Numbered from the stretch's first letter, positions 8,790 through 18,306 are shown. The stretch is DNA of 64,000 nucleotides from Methylomonas koyamae (GCF_019669905.1 NZ_AP019777.1:2170001-2234000), one strand, 5' to 3'. Numbers and translations are program-made. The notes: generated by a model not told the origin, from the sequence alone.

Positions 8790-9848
8790 GTGGCAAAAAT
8801 AAAACTACTGATCGTCGACGACTCGGCTCTGATCCGGCAGATGTTGACGCAGATATGTAACCAAGCGGACGATATCGAAGTGGTCGGCACTGCCGGCGAT
8901 CCGTTGATTGCCCGCGATAAAATCAAGACCTTAAATCCCGACGTGCTGACGTTGGACGTGGAAATGCCGCGCATGGACGGGCTGACCTTTCTACGGAACC
9001 TGATGCGCCTGCGGCCGATGCCGGTCGTGATGATTTCGACCTTGACCGAAAAAGGCGCCGAGGTGACGTTGGAGGCTTTGGCGCTGGGAGCGGTGGATTT
9101 CGTGGCCAAGCCCAAAGTCGACGTATCGCAAGGCTTGAAGGCTTACGCGGACGAAATCGTCGGCAAAATCCGCATGGCCGCCCAGGCCAAGGTCAAGGCT
9201 CTGGAAACGCCTAAAGCCCAGGCAATAACCCGTCAGCCGGAAGGCTCGGCACACACCGTTATGAAGAAACATTTTAAGACCACCCACAAAATCGTCGCAC
9301 TCGGTTCGTCCACCGGCGGTACCGAAGCGGTCAAGCAATTGGTACGGACTTTGCCGCGGACCGCGCCGGCGATCGTTATCGCTCAGCATTTGCCGTTAGC
9401 GTTCAGCGCTTCGTTCGCCAAGCACGTCAACGATGCCACCGAAATGGCAGTGGCTTTGGCTGAAGACGGACAGCCGATATTGCCGGGCCACGTTTACATC
9501 GCGCCGGGCGACCGCCACTTCCTGGTTGCCCGCGACGGCGCCCGCTACATGTGCCGGCTGGACGACGGTCCGCCGGTGAATCGGCATAAACCGTCGGTCG
9601 AGGTTTTGTTCCGCTCCGTAGCGCAGAACGTCGGCGGTAATGCGATCGGCGTAATGCTGACCGGAATGGGCGCCGACGGCGCGAAGGCGATGGTGGAAAT
9701 GCGCGATGCCGGCGCCGTCAATATTGTGCAGGACGAGGCTTCCAGCGTGGTGTGGGGTATGCCCGGCGAAGCCTTCAGGCTGGGGGCCGCGCATCATGTG
9801 TTATCCTTGGACAAAATCGCGGAAAAAATTTTGGTGTTGGCGGAATAG
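8790..9848 (+). CDS. cheB: Chemoreceptor methylesterase CheB
   Basis: Two-domain protein of 352 residues: a receiver domain (D10-D11, phosphoacceptor D56 in TLDVEMPRMDG) joined to a methylesterase domain. The catalytic residues S174 (GSSTGG), H200 (IAQHLP) and D296 (GMGADGA) have the same spacing as in E. coli CheB. It removes methyl groups, and deamidates, when phosphorylated by CheA. The start is GTG at 8790 with GGAG at 8781-8784, overlapping the end of cheD. This is the only cheB in the window, so it may also serve the second cluster, which has none. Confidence 0.95.
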   Translation: MAKIKLLIVDDSALIRQMLTQICNQADDIEVVGTAGDPLIARDKIKTLNPDVLTLDVEMPRMDGLTFLRNLMRLRPMPVVMISTLTEKGAEVTLEALALGAVDFVAKPKVDVSQGLKAYADEIVGKIRMAAQAKVKALETPKAQAITRQPEGSAHTVMKKHFKTTHKIVALGSSTGGTEAVKQLVRTLPRTAPAIVIAQHLPLAFSASFAKHVNDATEMAVALAEDGQPILPGHVYIAPGDRHFLVARDGARYMCRLDDGPPVNRHKPSVEVLFRSVAQNVGGNAIGVMLTGMGADGAKAMVEMRDAGAVNIVQDEASSVVWGMPGEAFRLGAAHHVLSLDKIAEKILVLAE

Positions 9849-9854
9849 ATTCAT

Positions 9855-11057
9855 ATGGTGCAGTTCTTGAAAGATAACGGCGTGTTAGTCGGTTTGACCG
9901 GTATGGTGCTGATGCTGCCGTTATTCTTTGCCGATACCCGGATTTATTGGGGAGCGAGCGCGTTGCTCAGCCTGCTGTGGATGTTCCGCACCTTTCGCGC
10001 GCAAACCGTTTCCACGCTGGGGAAAACCGGGCAAACCGAGCGGTATGAAGTGGATATGACCAGAGCGGTCGATAGTTATCTGGGGCATCTGGCGGAGTGT
10101 ATCGAACAGGAAAGCAACCGCTTCCGGGCCGAGTTGGAACAATTGAAGTCGATGCTGGCCGATGCCGTCAGGACCATGTCCAACAGTTTCAATAGTTTGC
10201 ATGCCTTGGCCAGCGGACAATCGGACGTGGTTGGTTCGTTGGTGTCGGATCTGGAGGACAGCGTCGAGCAGGATAGCCAGGCGATCAATTTCACCCGATT
10301 TACCCACGAAACCGACAAGGTGCTGCAATTCTTCATCGACCATATCCTGCAAATCAGCAAGCAGAGCGTGGAGATGGTCGCGGTGATCAACGACGTCGGC
10401 GAGCATATGGCCCATGTCGAAAAACTGTTGGGTGACGTGCAGAAGATCGCCGACCAGACCAATCTGCTGGCCTTGAATGCGGCGATTGAGGCGGCGCGGG
10501 CCGGCGAAGCCGGCCGGGGCTTTGCCGTCGTGGCCGGCGAGGTGCGTAACCTATCGAAAAATTCCGATAAGTTCAGCGAAGAAATCAAGGTGGTGGTCAA
10601 GGCTTCCAAGGACAACATCCGCGAAGCGCAAAACATGATCGAAGTCATGGCGTCGAAGGACATGAACGTGGCGATCAGTTCTAAAGCCAATATCGACAAG
10701 ATGATGGACGACATTGCCGTCATCAATGCCAACATCGCCAAAAACGTGGCCGAGATTTCCCAGATGACCGGCCAGATCGAAATCAGCGTCGGCAATGCCG
10801 TCAGAGGGTTGCAGTTCGAAGATATGGCTCGCCAGTTGATCGAACACATGCAGGCTAATCTGGAACATTTCTCCGCGTTGAAAGACGAGGTCGCCATCGG
10901 CATGGCCATGTTCAAAACCGGCAACCGCGCGGATTGGCAAGCCCAACTGGGGCAGGGTGCCGACCGCTTGCGGCAGATGAAACAACAGTGGCAGATCGTT
11001 AAATCCCGCGTCGTCTCGCAATCGTCGATGGACGAGGGCGATGTGGATTTATTTTAA
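9855..11057 (+). CDS. Membrane receptor-like protein with CheZ-like C-terminal helix
   Basis: Protein of 400 residues with two closely spaced N-terminal membrane helices (about 9-25 and 31-45) and almost no periplasmic part. A long coiled-coil contains the receptor hairpin [20 protein letters not shown] (about 200-218). There is no HAMP or sensor domain. After the hairpin the sequence leaves the usual receptor pattern and reads [14 protein letters not shown] with D323-x3-Q327, the spacing of the CheZ catalytic Asp/Gln. A linker and an acidic tail, DEGDVDLF, follow; E. coli CheZ also ends in an acidic, Phe-terminated CheY-binding peptide. A role as a membrane-anchored CheY phosphatase or array component is inference. 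It lies seven bases after cheB. Confidence 0.85.
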   Translation: MVQFLKDNGVLVGLTGMVLMLPLFFADTRIYWGASALLSLLWMFRTFRAQTVSTLGKTGQTERYEVDMTRAVDSYLGHLAECIEQESNRFRAELEQLKSMLADAVRTMSNSFNSLHALASGQSDVVGSLVSDLEDSVEQDSQAINFTRFTHETDKVLQFFIDHILQISKQSVEMVAVINDVGEHMAHVEKLLGDVQKIADQTNLLALNAAIEAARAGEAGRGFAVVAGEVRNLSKNSDKFSEEIKVVVKASKDNIREAQNMIEVMASKDMNVAISSKANIDKMMDDIAVINANIAKNVAEISQMTGQIEISVGNAVRGLQFEDMARQLIEHMQANLEHFSALKDEVAIGMAMFKTGNRADWQAQLGQGADRLRQMKQQWQIVKSRVVSQSSMDEGDVDLF

Positions 11058-11097
11058 AAACCGGTCGCTACCGACATTATTGCAATGAGGAGGAACC

Positions 11098-11397
11098 ATG
11101 GGGATTGACGCAAGAGTGGACTCGGGCGTGTTACATATCAAAGTCAGCGGAAAATTCGATTTCGGCGTGCATAACGAATTCCGGGAAGCCATCAAATTGG
11201 CCGAAACCGGCTTAAAACAAATAGAAGTCGATTTGGCGGGCACCGATTATATGGACAGTTCGGCGCTAGGCATGCTGTTGGTGCTGCGCGATAAAATCGG
11301 CGGCGACAAAACGGCGATACGGATAAAAAATGCCCGCGCCGAAGTAAAAAAGATTCTGGAAATCGCCAATTTCGATAAACTGTTTTCTTTGCTTTAA
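11098..11397 (+). CDS. STAS-domain protein (anti-sigma-factor antagonist family)
   Basis: Small protein of 99 residues that is all STAS domain: VDSGVLHIKVSGKFDF at the N terminus and VDLAGTDYMDSSALGMLLVL, where the Ser pair marks the family's phosphorylation loop. GAGGAGG precedes the ATG. It closes the first chemotaxis operon, right after the receptor-like gene. The similarly placed STAS gene at 41405 stands between cheY and cheA. No matching anti-sigma kinase is visible, so it may act within the chemosensory system. Confidence 0.88.
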   Translation: MGIDARVDSGVLHIKVSGKFDFGVHNEFREAIKLAETGLKQIEVDLAGTDYMDSSALGMLLVLRDKIGGDKTAIRIKNARAEVKKILEIANFDKLFSLL

Positions 11398-11460
11398 GCC
11401 GTCACTTTTGCCCGCCCGCCAGTTGGGTACCGGTTCTTGCCGGACCTTTGTCAGCCCGCC

Positions 11461-12561
11461 ATGAACCAGTACAGCAACCATTCCAGTTATAGCGTCGTCC
11501 GCCATTTTTTTCGGCGTTTTTTTCCCGATTCGCAAGTCGCCGCATTAGCAATCATATTACTGGGCGGATTTTTATTGATATACAGCCTGCTCGGGCTGTT
11601 GATGCCGGTATTCGTCGCGGTCGTGTTGGCCTATCTGTTGGAAGGCTTGGTCGCCAAATTGGAAATGCGCGGCGTGGCCCGCCTGATCGCGGTCCATCTG
11701 GTGTTTTTTGCCTTTATGGCGGCGCTGGGCTTCGTATTGTTCGTGTTGGTGCCCATGGTATCGGAACAAACCGTGCAACTGGTGCAACATATACCGGAAA
11801 TCGTGTCCAGAACCCAGGCGGAAATCATGCGTTTTCCGGAACGCCATCCCGAGTTGATTTCGGAAACCCGGATTCGGGAAATCATGTTCACGATCCAGCA
11901 GGATTTGCTCAAATACGGCCAGGATCTGATTTCCGGCTCCGCCCAGTCCTTCGTCGGTTTGGTGGCCGTTGTGATTTATCTGTTTCTGGTGCCGTTGATG
12001 GTGTTTTTCTTTTTGAAAGACAAACGGCTGCTATTGGGCTGGATGCTGCAGTTCCTGCCTTCGGACACCAGCTTGAGCCTGCGGGTCTGGCAGGAAGTCG
12101 ACAAACAAATCTCCAACTACGTGCGCGGCAAGTTTGTCGAAGTGTTCATCTTGTGGGCGATCAGCTATCTGGTGTTTTGGTGGCTGGGTTTGAATTACGC
12201 CATGTTGCTGGCGGTGTTGATGGGCCTGTCGGTCGTGATCCCTTACGTCGGCGCAACCTTGGTCACTTTTCCGGTACTTGGCGTGGCCTACGTGCAATGG
12301 GGCGTCGGCGGCGGCGACCAGTTCATGTACGTGTTCATCGCCTACTCGGTGATTCAGGCGCTGGACGGCGTGATATTGGTGCCGTTACTGTTTTCCGAGG
12401 CGGTGAATTTGCATCCGGTGGCGATCATCGTCGCTATCTTGTTCTTCGGCGGCCTGTGGGGATTCTGGGGCGTGTTTTTCGCAATTCCGTTGGCCACGCT
12501 GGTTAAAGCCGTGTTAACCGCGTGGCCGCGCTGGGAAGCGAACGGAACCTTGGCCGGATAG
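11461..12561 (+). CDS. AI-2E family permease (PerM/TqsA-like)
   Basis: Integral membrane protein of about 366 residues with N-terminal helices (ALAIILLGGFLLIYSLLGLL and onwards), a central amphipathic region (about 105-160), then further membrane segments including FFLKDKRLLLGWM and the GLSVVIPYVGATLVTFPVL stretch typical of the family. Members export small molecules or act as antiporters; the substrate here cannot be told. No good ribosome site precedes either ATG 11461 or TTG 11437, so the start is uncertain. It converges on the PhoH gene with one base between the stops. Confidence 0.88.
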   Translation: MNQYSNHSSYSVVRHFFRRFFPDSQVAALAIILLGGFLLIYSLLGLLMPVFVAVVLAYLLEGLVAKLEMRGVARLIAVHLVFFAFMAALGFVLFVLVPMVSEQTVQLVQHIPEIVSRTQAEIMRFPERHPELISETRIREIMFTIQQDLLKYGQDLISGSAQSFVGLVAVVIYLFLVPLMVFFFLKDKRLLLGWMLQFLPSDTSLSLRVWQEVDKQISNYVRGKFVEVFILWAISYLVFWWLGLNYAMLLAVLMGLSVVIPYVGATLVTFPVLGVAYVQWGVGGGDQFMYVFIAYSVIQALDGVILVPLLFSEAVNLHPVAIIVAILFFGGLWGFWGVFFAIPLATLVKAVLTAWPRWEANGTLAG

Positions 12562-12562
12562 C

Positions 12563-13975
12563 TTACAAATTGTCCGAGGCGAAATCGGCCAAGCGCGAAC
12601 GTTCGCCGCGGCGCAGAGTAATGTGTGCGCTGTTCGGCCAGTTTTTGAAGCGGTCCACCACGTAGGTCAGGCCGGAACTGGTCGCGGTCAGGTAAGGCGT
12701 ATCGATCTGCGCCAGATTGCCGATGCAGATGATTTTGGTACCCGGCCCGGCCCGGGTGATCAGAGTTTTCAATTGCTTGGGCGTCAGGTTTTGCGCTTCG
12801 TCGATAATCAGATAGCGGTTCAGGAAAGTACGGCCGCGCATGAAATTCAGCGAGCGGATTTTTACCCGGTTCATCACGACGTTTTGCGACGCGCCTTGCT
12901 CCCATTCGGTGTTGCCGGCCCGGCTGCCCAGCAGTTCCAGGTTGTCCATCAGCGCGCCCATCCAGGGTGCCATTTTTTCTTCTTCGCTGCCCGGTAAAAA
13001 GCCGATGTCCTGGCCGACCGGCATGGTTTCGCGGGTCATGATGATTTCCTGGTACAGCTTCCGCTCCAAGGTCAGCGACAGGCCGGCCGCCAACGCCAGC
13101 AGGGTTTTGCCGGTACCGGCCGAGCCGATCAGGGTCACGAAATCCACGTCCGGGTCCATCAACGCATTCAATGCAAAATTCTGTTCCCGGTTTTTGGCGA
13201 AAATGCCCCAGATGTTGTTGTGTTTGCTGCGGAAGTCTCTCGCCAATTGCAGTACCGCGGTCTCGCCTTCGCAGCTTTTGACGATGGCCTCGAAGTTATC
13301 CTCGCCCTCCATGTACAGGTATTGGTTCGGATACCATTCGCTGACCGCCGGTCCGCTGATCCGGTAGTAAGTGTTGTTGTTATCCTGCCAGGACTCCATC
13401 TTGCCGCCGTTTTCGTCCCAGAAATCGGCATCCAGCGCCAGGCTGCCGCTGTAAAGCAGGTCGATGTCTTCGATGGTCTGGTCGTTGTGGTAATCCTCGG
13501 CGTTGATTTGCAGCGCGGCGGCTTTGATGCGCATATTGATGTCTTTCGACACCAAAATCACGTTGACGTCCGGATATTCCTTGCTCAGAGCCAGCATGAT
13601 GCTGAGGATGGAATTGTCGGCGATTTGGCCCGGCAGGTCGGCCGGTAACAGATGCGACAACTGCCGGGTTTGGAAAAACAGGCGGCCGTCGAATTCGCGC
13701 TCGCCGGCCAACCCGTGTTCGATGCGCGACAGCGGCAGGCCGTCCTTGATCGATTGCTGGTCGGCGTCGCGGATCAATTCGTCCAAAAACCGGCTGACTT
13801 GGCGAACGTTGCGCGAGACGTCGGACAGGCCTTTCTTGGCGTGGTCCAGTTCTTCTAACACCACCATCGGGATAAATACGTTGTGCTCCTGAAACCGGAA
13901 AATCGACGTCGGATCGTGCATTAACACGTTGGTGTCCAGGACGAACAATTTTTTGCCGGCGGATTGTATATTCAT
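12563..13975 (-). CDS. PIN-PhoH protein (YlaK-type RNA-linked ATPase)
   Basis: Protein of 470 residues. The N-terminal PIN nuclease-like domain (KLFVLDTNVLMHDP, residues 10-23, with further acidic residues up to about 150) is followed by a PhoH ATPase domain. That domain has Walker A GSAGTGKTLLALAAG, the MTRETMPVGQDIGFLPGS segment and Walker B RYLIIDEAQNLTP. Homologues couple ATP hydrolysis to RNA unwinding and cleavage. The expected catalytic aspartates of the PIN domain are present at the start. It is transcribed alone, opposite to its neighbours. Confidence 0.93.
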   Translation of the reverse strand: MNIQSAGKKLFVLDTNVLMHDPTSIFRFQEHNVFIPMVVLEELDHAKKGLSDVSRNVRQVSRFLDELIRDADQQSIKDGLPLSRIEHGLAGEREFDGRLFFQTRQLSHLLPADLPGQIADNSILSIMLALSKEYPDVNVILVSKDINMRIKAAALQINAEDYHNDQTIEDIDLLYSGSLALDADFWDENGGKMESWQDNNNTYYRISGPAVSEWYPNQYLYMEGEDNFEAIVKSCEGETAVLQLARDFRSKHNNIWGIFAKNREQNFALNALMDPDVDFVTLIGSAGTGKTLLALAAGLSLTLERKLYQEIIMTRETMPVGQDIGFLPGSEEEKMAPWMGALMDNLELLGSRAGNTEWEQGASQNVVMNRVKIRSLNFMRGRTFLNRYLIIDEAQNLTPKQLKTLITRAGPGTKIICIGNLAQIDTPYLTATSSGLTYVVDRFKNWPNSAHITLRRGERSRLADFASDNL

Positions 13976-14251
13976 GGTTTCCTTGTCGAGGTCGGTTTGG
14001 TATCGGGCGGCGCGGACACGCTTTACTGCCTGTCTTTCTACTCCATACTGCGCGTGATAGTCAACCGGGCCCGATTTCGGTGCGATAAGGCAATTTGCCC
14101 GCAGAGTTGCAAATGCCTGCCGCCGCGAGCACGCCGACGCCGGCGAATTTTCTATAATGAAGCCGACGCCATGCCGAGCCGCAGAGTCGGTTACAATATC
14201 CGCGATTGGCTGTCGATCCCGAATCGATACACTTATTTCCAGGATTGCTTT

Positions 14252-14791
14252 ATGAACTATTCAGCATCAAACCATCCCGATTTGGATTGGAGCCAAATCA
14301 GGGAGACGATCAAGTTGTTGACCGTGTCGGTGGCCCAAGTCGAAGGCAGCATCAAAGACGGCGACGAATCGGTCAACGAGTTGGCCAGCACGTTTACGCT
14401 GATGGTCGACGACATGCAGAAAATTCAGGAGTTCTTGGCCCGAGTAGCTCCGGACGAGGCAAATTCGGCGGCGCTGGGCTATTGCGAATCGATGCAGGAC
14501 AAGATCAACCAGGCGATCGTGGCGTTTCAGTTTTACGACCGGATGCAGCAATGCCTACAGCATGTGTCGAATAACCTGAAGGGCTTGTCCGAGATTATCG
14601 ATACCCCGCATCGGCTCTACAACCCGATGGAGTGGCACAAATTCCAGGAAAGCATTCGTAGCCGTTACACGATGGAGTCGGAAAAAGTCATGTTCGACGC
14701 CATCCACCAGGGTAAGAGTATCGAAGAGGCGTTGCAGTTGTTTGCACAGGCAAACCGGCAGGGCAGCCCCGACGAAATCGAACTGTTTTAA
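14252..14791 (+). CDS. Soluble helical protein with CheZ-like D-x3-Q motif
   Basis: Protein of 179 residues, predicted all-helical, with no membrane segment or signal peptide. Residues 91-105 read AFQFYDRMQQCLQHV; D96 and Q100 have the Asp-x3-Gln spacing of the CheZ active site. An extended segment with RSRYTMESE (about 136-144) and a tail ending DEIELF follow, comparable to the acidic, Phe-ending CheY-binding end of CheZ. The membrane protein at 39771 shares [12 protein letters not shown], a YTMPEE segment and a similar tail. I infer a CheY-phosphatase-like or array-binding role. The start ATG 14252 is chosen because homology-like sequence begins there; the frame is open upstream without support. 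A TATAAT lies at 14153-14158. Confidence 0.8.
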   Translation: MNYSASNHPDLDWSQIRETIKLLTVSVAQVEGSIKDGDESVNELASTFTLMVDDMQKIQEFLARVAPDEANSAALGYCESMQDKINQAIVAFQFYDRMQQCLQHVSNNLKGLSEIIDTPHRLYNPMEWHKFQESIRSRYTMESEKVMFDAIHQGKSIEEALQLFAQANRQGSPDEIELF

Positions 14792-14819
14792 CCTTCATCT
14801 GTTTGAATTGGCATTTCTA

Positions 14820-15545
14820 ATGAAAAATAAATCTTTGCTGGCCTTGGTTCCGTTGTTGATTCTCGGAATCGGCTGTAGCAGCGTGTCCGAACCGCCGGTG
14901 GCCGGTAGCGCACCCGCGAAAAAAACTGCGAAAAAACCGGCGGCAAAAGCCCCGGCAACGGCCGCAGCTCCGAAAAAGCCGGTGGCCAGCGCCAGCCCGA
15001 CCGCAACCTATGCGATTGACAGCGGCCCCAGCAGTATCAAAGTCGAGCCCAATTTACCGGCTTTCCGGGCCGAGCCGTTGATGCCGCCGGCCGACGTGCC
15101 GCCGCCACAGCCGGGAGCGGTTGCCGCACCTGCAGTACCGGTCAATCCGACGACGCCGTTGACCAGCGTACCGGCGCCGAAATATCTGGTGGAGGATGCC
15201 GCGATCCCGAGCGGAACGCCGCCTGCCGTGTTGGCGCTGGTGACCGAGGCCGACCGCAGCCGCAGCAGCGGCGATCTGGATGCCGCCGTCGTCGTGATGG
15301 AACGGGCGCTGCGCATCGATGCCCGTAATCCGACTTTGACTTATAAACTGGCGCAACTGCGCCTGAAGCAAAATAAGCCGCAACTGGCCGAAGAACTGGC
15401 CGGCAAGGCGGCGTTGTTGGCCGGCGGCAATTTGGACCTGAAGCGCAAAAGCTGGATACTGATCGCCGAAGCGCGCAATATGCAACAGAACCCGCAGGGC
15501 GCCAAGGAAGCCAAGGCCAAGGCCGAAAGCTTTTTCGGGCACTAA
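14820..15545 (+). CDS. Lipoprotein with Ala/Pro/Lys-rich linker and TPR-like C terminus
   Basis: Protein of 241 residues. The N terminus MKNKSLLALVPLLILGIGC is a lipoprotein-type signal with the Cys at residue 19. Then comes a low-complexity Ala/Lys/Pro stretch (about 30-60) and a Pro-rich linker to about 125. The last 110 residues form helix pairs (LVTEADRSRSSGDLDAAVVV, ALRIDARNPTLTYKLAQLRL) like tetratricopeptide repeats. It is probably an envelope-anchored scaffold. It starts 28 bases after the CheZ-like gene and is followed by the helicase gene 32 bases on. Confidence 0.8.
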   Translation: MKNKSLLALVPLLILGIGCSSVSEPPVAGSAPAKKTAKKPAAKAPATAAAPKKPVASASPTATYAIDSGPSSIKVEPNLPAFRAEPLMPPADVPPPQPGAVAAPAVPVNPTTPLTSVPAPKYLVEDAAIPSGTPPAVLALVTEADRSRSSGDLDAAVVVMERALRIDARNPTLTYKLAQLRLKQNKPQLAEELAGKAALLAGGNLDLKRKSWILIAEARNMQQNPQGAKEAKAKAESFFGH

Positions 15546-15577
15546 CCGTCCCGGAGTTTAGCGGAGTCCGTTTCAGC

Positions 15578-17488
15578 GTGAGTGAACTGGCCGAAGTGTT
15601 TGGTAGCGATGGCGCTTTGGCCGGCGTCATCGCCGGTTACTCGCCGCGTGCGGCCCAGATCGAGATGGCGGAAAAGATCGCCTACGCCATCGAATCGCAA
15701 CAAAACTTGATCGCCGAGGCCGGCACCGGGACCGGCAAGACCTTTGCCTACCTGATTCCCGCCATCCTGTCCGGCAAACGCGTGATCGTTTCGACCGGCA
15801 CCAAAAATCTGCAAGACCAATTGTTCAACAAAGACCTGCCGCTGATTCGCAAAGCCTTGGCCAAGCGGCCCTTCAAAGCCAGCTTGTTGAAAGGCCGCGC
15901 CAATTATTTGTGCACCTACCGTTTGGAACAGGCGCTGAATGCCGCCTTCGGTTACAGCCGCGAAGAGGCGACGGCGTTGGCGCAAATCAAAACCTGGTCC
16001 AAGCGCACCAAAACCGGCGACGTTTCCGAAGCGGCCGACGTGCACGACGGCGATCCGGTCTGGTTTCACGCCACGTCGACCACCGACAACTGTCTTGGGC
16101 AAAACTGCCCGGACTACGCCGATTGCTTCCTGACCAAGGCTCGCAAACAGGCGCAGGAGGCCGATATCGTGGTCGTTAATCATCACCTGTTGTGTGCCGA
16201 TTGGTCGATCCGCGAAACCGGCTTCGGCGAGCTGCTGCCGGATGCCGAAGTCGTCGTCATCGACGAAGCCCATCAACTGGCCGACACTGCGTCCAATTTT
16301 TTGGGCGTGACGATTAGCGGCAAACAACTGGTCGATTTGGCCGACGACAGCCTGGCCGAGTATTTCACCGACGCCAAGGATATGCCGGACTTGCGCACCG
16401 CCTGCGAGGACCTGCAACACGAAGTCAAGGATTTGCGCTTGGCGTTTGGCCTGGAATTGCGCCGTGGCGACTGGCAGGACATTGAAACCAACCCCAAGAT
16501 CGCCGGCGCGTTGGAATCCTTGCAAAAACAATTGGCGCGACTGACCGATCAACTGGAACGCGCCTCGGTGCGCAGCAAAGGCCTGGAATCCTGCTTCGAC
16601 CGAGCCGAAGCGCTGGACGCGCAACTGGAAACGCTGATCAACGATAAGGACGGTCAGTGGATCAAATGGTACGAGACCTACAGCAAGTCGTTTACGTTAA
16701 GCCGGACGCCGCTGGATATCGCCAAGGAATTTCGCGGCTTCATGGCCCGGCATAAAGCCACCTGGATTTTTACTTCGGCGACCTTGAGCGTGGCCAATAA
16801 CTTCGTGCATTTTTCCAAAAGTCTGGGCCTGAGCGGTGCGCTGAGCCAAAGCTGGGACAGTCCGTTCGATTACCCGAATCAAGCGTTGTTTTATCACCCG
16901 AAAGGTTTGCCGCAGCCCAGCGATCCGGAATTTACCGACAAAATTGTCGAGTTCGCTTTGCCGGTGCTGGAAGCCAGCCGGGGCAGGGCGTTTTTCCTGT
17001 TCACCAGCCACCGCGCCTTGCAGCGTGCCGCGCAGTTACTGGAAGGCAAGCTCGACCACCCGCTGTTGGTGCAAGGTACCAAGTCCAAAGGCGTGTTGCT
17101 GGACCAGTTCAAGGAGCTCGGCAATGCGGTGCTGTTGGCCACCGCCAGCTTTTGGGAAGGCGTCGATGTGCGCGGCGATGCGTTGTCTTGCGTGATTATT
17201 GACAAGCTGCCGTTTGCATCGCCGGGCGATCCGGTATTGAAAGCGCGAATGAACGCGATGGAAAAACAGGGCCGCAACCCGTTTTTCGAACACCAACTGC
17301 CCAGCGCCATCATTATGCTGCGCCAGGGCGTGGGCCGGCTGATCCGCGACGTCAACGACCGCGGCGTATTGATGGTTTGCGATCCGCGCTTGTTGAAACG
17401 CTCCTACGGCCAAATGTTTCTGGATAGCGTGCCGGCCATGAAACGTAGCCGCGATATCGCCGACGTCCGCCAATTTTTTGCATCATGA
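15578..17488 (+). CDS. yoaA: ATP-dependent helicase, YoaA/DinG (XPD-like) family
   Basis: Superfamily 2 helicase of 636 residues with Walker A AGTGTGKTFAYLIP, the DEAH box VVIDEAHQL, and C-terminal motifs ATASFWEGVD and QGVGRLIRD. Four cysteines that would hold an iron-sulfur cluster are visible: one in RANYLCTYR and three in NCLGQNCPDYADC. Family members unwind DNA, and YoaA works with the polymerase III chi subunit in repair; the present role is by analogy. The start is GTG at 15578. The 3' end lies ten bases before tsaB. Confidence 0.93.
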   Translation: MSELAEVFGSDGALAGVIAGYSPRAAQIEMAEKIAYAIESQQNLIAEAGTGTGKTFAYLIPAILSGKRVIVSTGTKNLQDQLFNKDLPLIRKALAKRPFKASLLKGRANYLCTYRLEQALNAAFGYSREEATALAQIKTWSKRTKTGDVSEAADVHDGDPVWFHATSTTDNCLGQNCPDYADCFLTKARKQAQEADIVVVNHHLLCADWSIRETGFGELLPDAEVVVIDEAHQLADTASNFLGVTISGKQLVDLADDSLAEYFTDAKDMPDLRTACEDLQHEVKDLRLAFGLELRRGDWQDIETNPKIAGALESLQKQLARLTDQLERASVRSKGLESCFDRAEALDAQLETLINDKDGQWIKWYETYSKSFTLSRTPLDIAKEFRGFMARHKATWIFTSATLSVANNFVHFSKSLGLSGALSQSWDSPFDYPNQALFYHPKGLPQPSDPEFTDKIVEFALPVLEASRGRAFFLFTSHRALQRAAQLLEGKLDHPLLVQGTKSKGVLLDQFKELGNAVLLATASFWEGVDVRGDALSCVIIDKLPFASPGDPVLKARMNAMEKQGRNPFFEHQLPSAIIMLRQGVGRLIRDVNDRGVLMVCDPRLLKRSYGQMFLDSVPAMKRSRDIADVRQFFAS

Positions 17489-17498
17489 AGGAAAGGCT

Positions 17499-18188
17499 TT
17501 GAAGTTACTAGCGGTAGAAACCTCGACCGACGCCTGTTCGGCGGCCTTGTTTATTAACGGCGAAATTAGGGAGCAATTTGCCGTCGCCCCGCGCGAACAC
17601 ACTAAATTAATCCTGCCGATGATCGACCGTCTGATGGCCGATGCGCAATTGCGGCCGCAGCAGTTGGATGCCGTTGCGGTTAGCCGCGGCCCCGGCTCGT
17701 TTACCGGCGTCCGCATCGCCGGCGGCGTGGTGCAGGGTATCGCCTTCGGCGCCGATTTGCCGGTAGCGCCGGTTTCGACGCTGGCCGCGATCGCTCAAGA
17801 TTTCTTCAATAAGCGGAGCGAACCCGAAATTGCCTTTACCGCGATGGATGCGCGGATGGGCGAAATTTTTTGGGGTGTGTACCGGCGTGGCGAATTGGGT
17901 TTGGCCGAATTGCTCGGCGCCGAAGCGGTCACGCCCGCCTCGGATATTCAGGCCGGCGATGAAAGCGGCTATGGCGTCGGCTCCGGCTGGCGGGCATATG
18001 CCGAGCCTCTGGTGCAGCGATTGGGCCAACGTTTGCTGGCCGTCGAGGCCGAAGAAATTTGGCCGCGGGCCGCTTGCATCGCCCAACTCGGCGCTTATCT
18101 GTGTGCCAACGGCGGCGCAGTGCCGGTCGAGCAGGCCATGCCGGTTTACCTGCGCGATAAGGTGGCGAAAAAGCAGTCGGAAAGGTAA
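17499..18188 (+). CDS. tsaB: tRNA threonylcarbamoyladenosine biosynthesis protein TsaB
   Basis: ASKHA-fold protein of 229 residues beginning MKLLAVETSTDACSAAL, with HTKLILPMIDRLM and VSRGPGSFTGVRIAGGVVQG. TsaB partners TsaD and TsaE in making the t6A modification of tRNA. I chose TTG at 17499 because the family sequence starts there and GAAAGG lies just before it; reading from further upstream adds unmatched residues that overlap the helicase stop. The YciO/Sua5-type gene that follows belongs to a related fold family. Confidence 0.93.
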   Translation: MKLLAVETSTDACSAALFINGEIREQFAVAPREHTKLILPMIDRLMADAQLRPQQLDAVAVSRGPGSFTGVRIAGGVVQGIAFGADLPVAPVSTLAAIAQDFFNKRSEPEIAFTAMDARMGEIFWGVYRRGELGLAELLGAEAVTPASDIQAGDESGYGVGSGWRAYAEPLVQRLGQRLLAVEAEEIWPRAACIAQLGAYLCANGGAVPVEQAMPVYLRDKVAKKQSER

Positions 18189-18306
18189 TAAATTAACGGA
18201 TTCAGCCAGTTAGGTTGTTCTCGCTGGCCGGCGCAGCAAATGTCCGGCAAGGTTTTCCGCCGCTTGTGCGGTACAATGGCGCTCTTTAAGCCGACTTTTT
18301 CTGCCC

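Noticed and set aside
15542..16624. Open frame of 360 codons on the minus strand
   Set aside because: It is antisense to the YoaA/DinG helicase, which has all its motifs on the plus strand.
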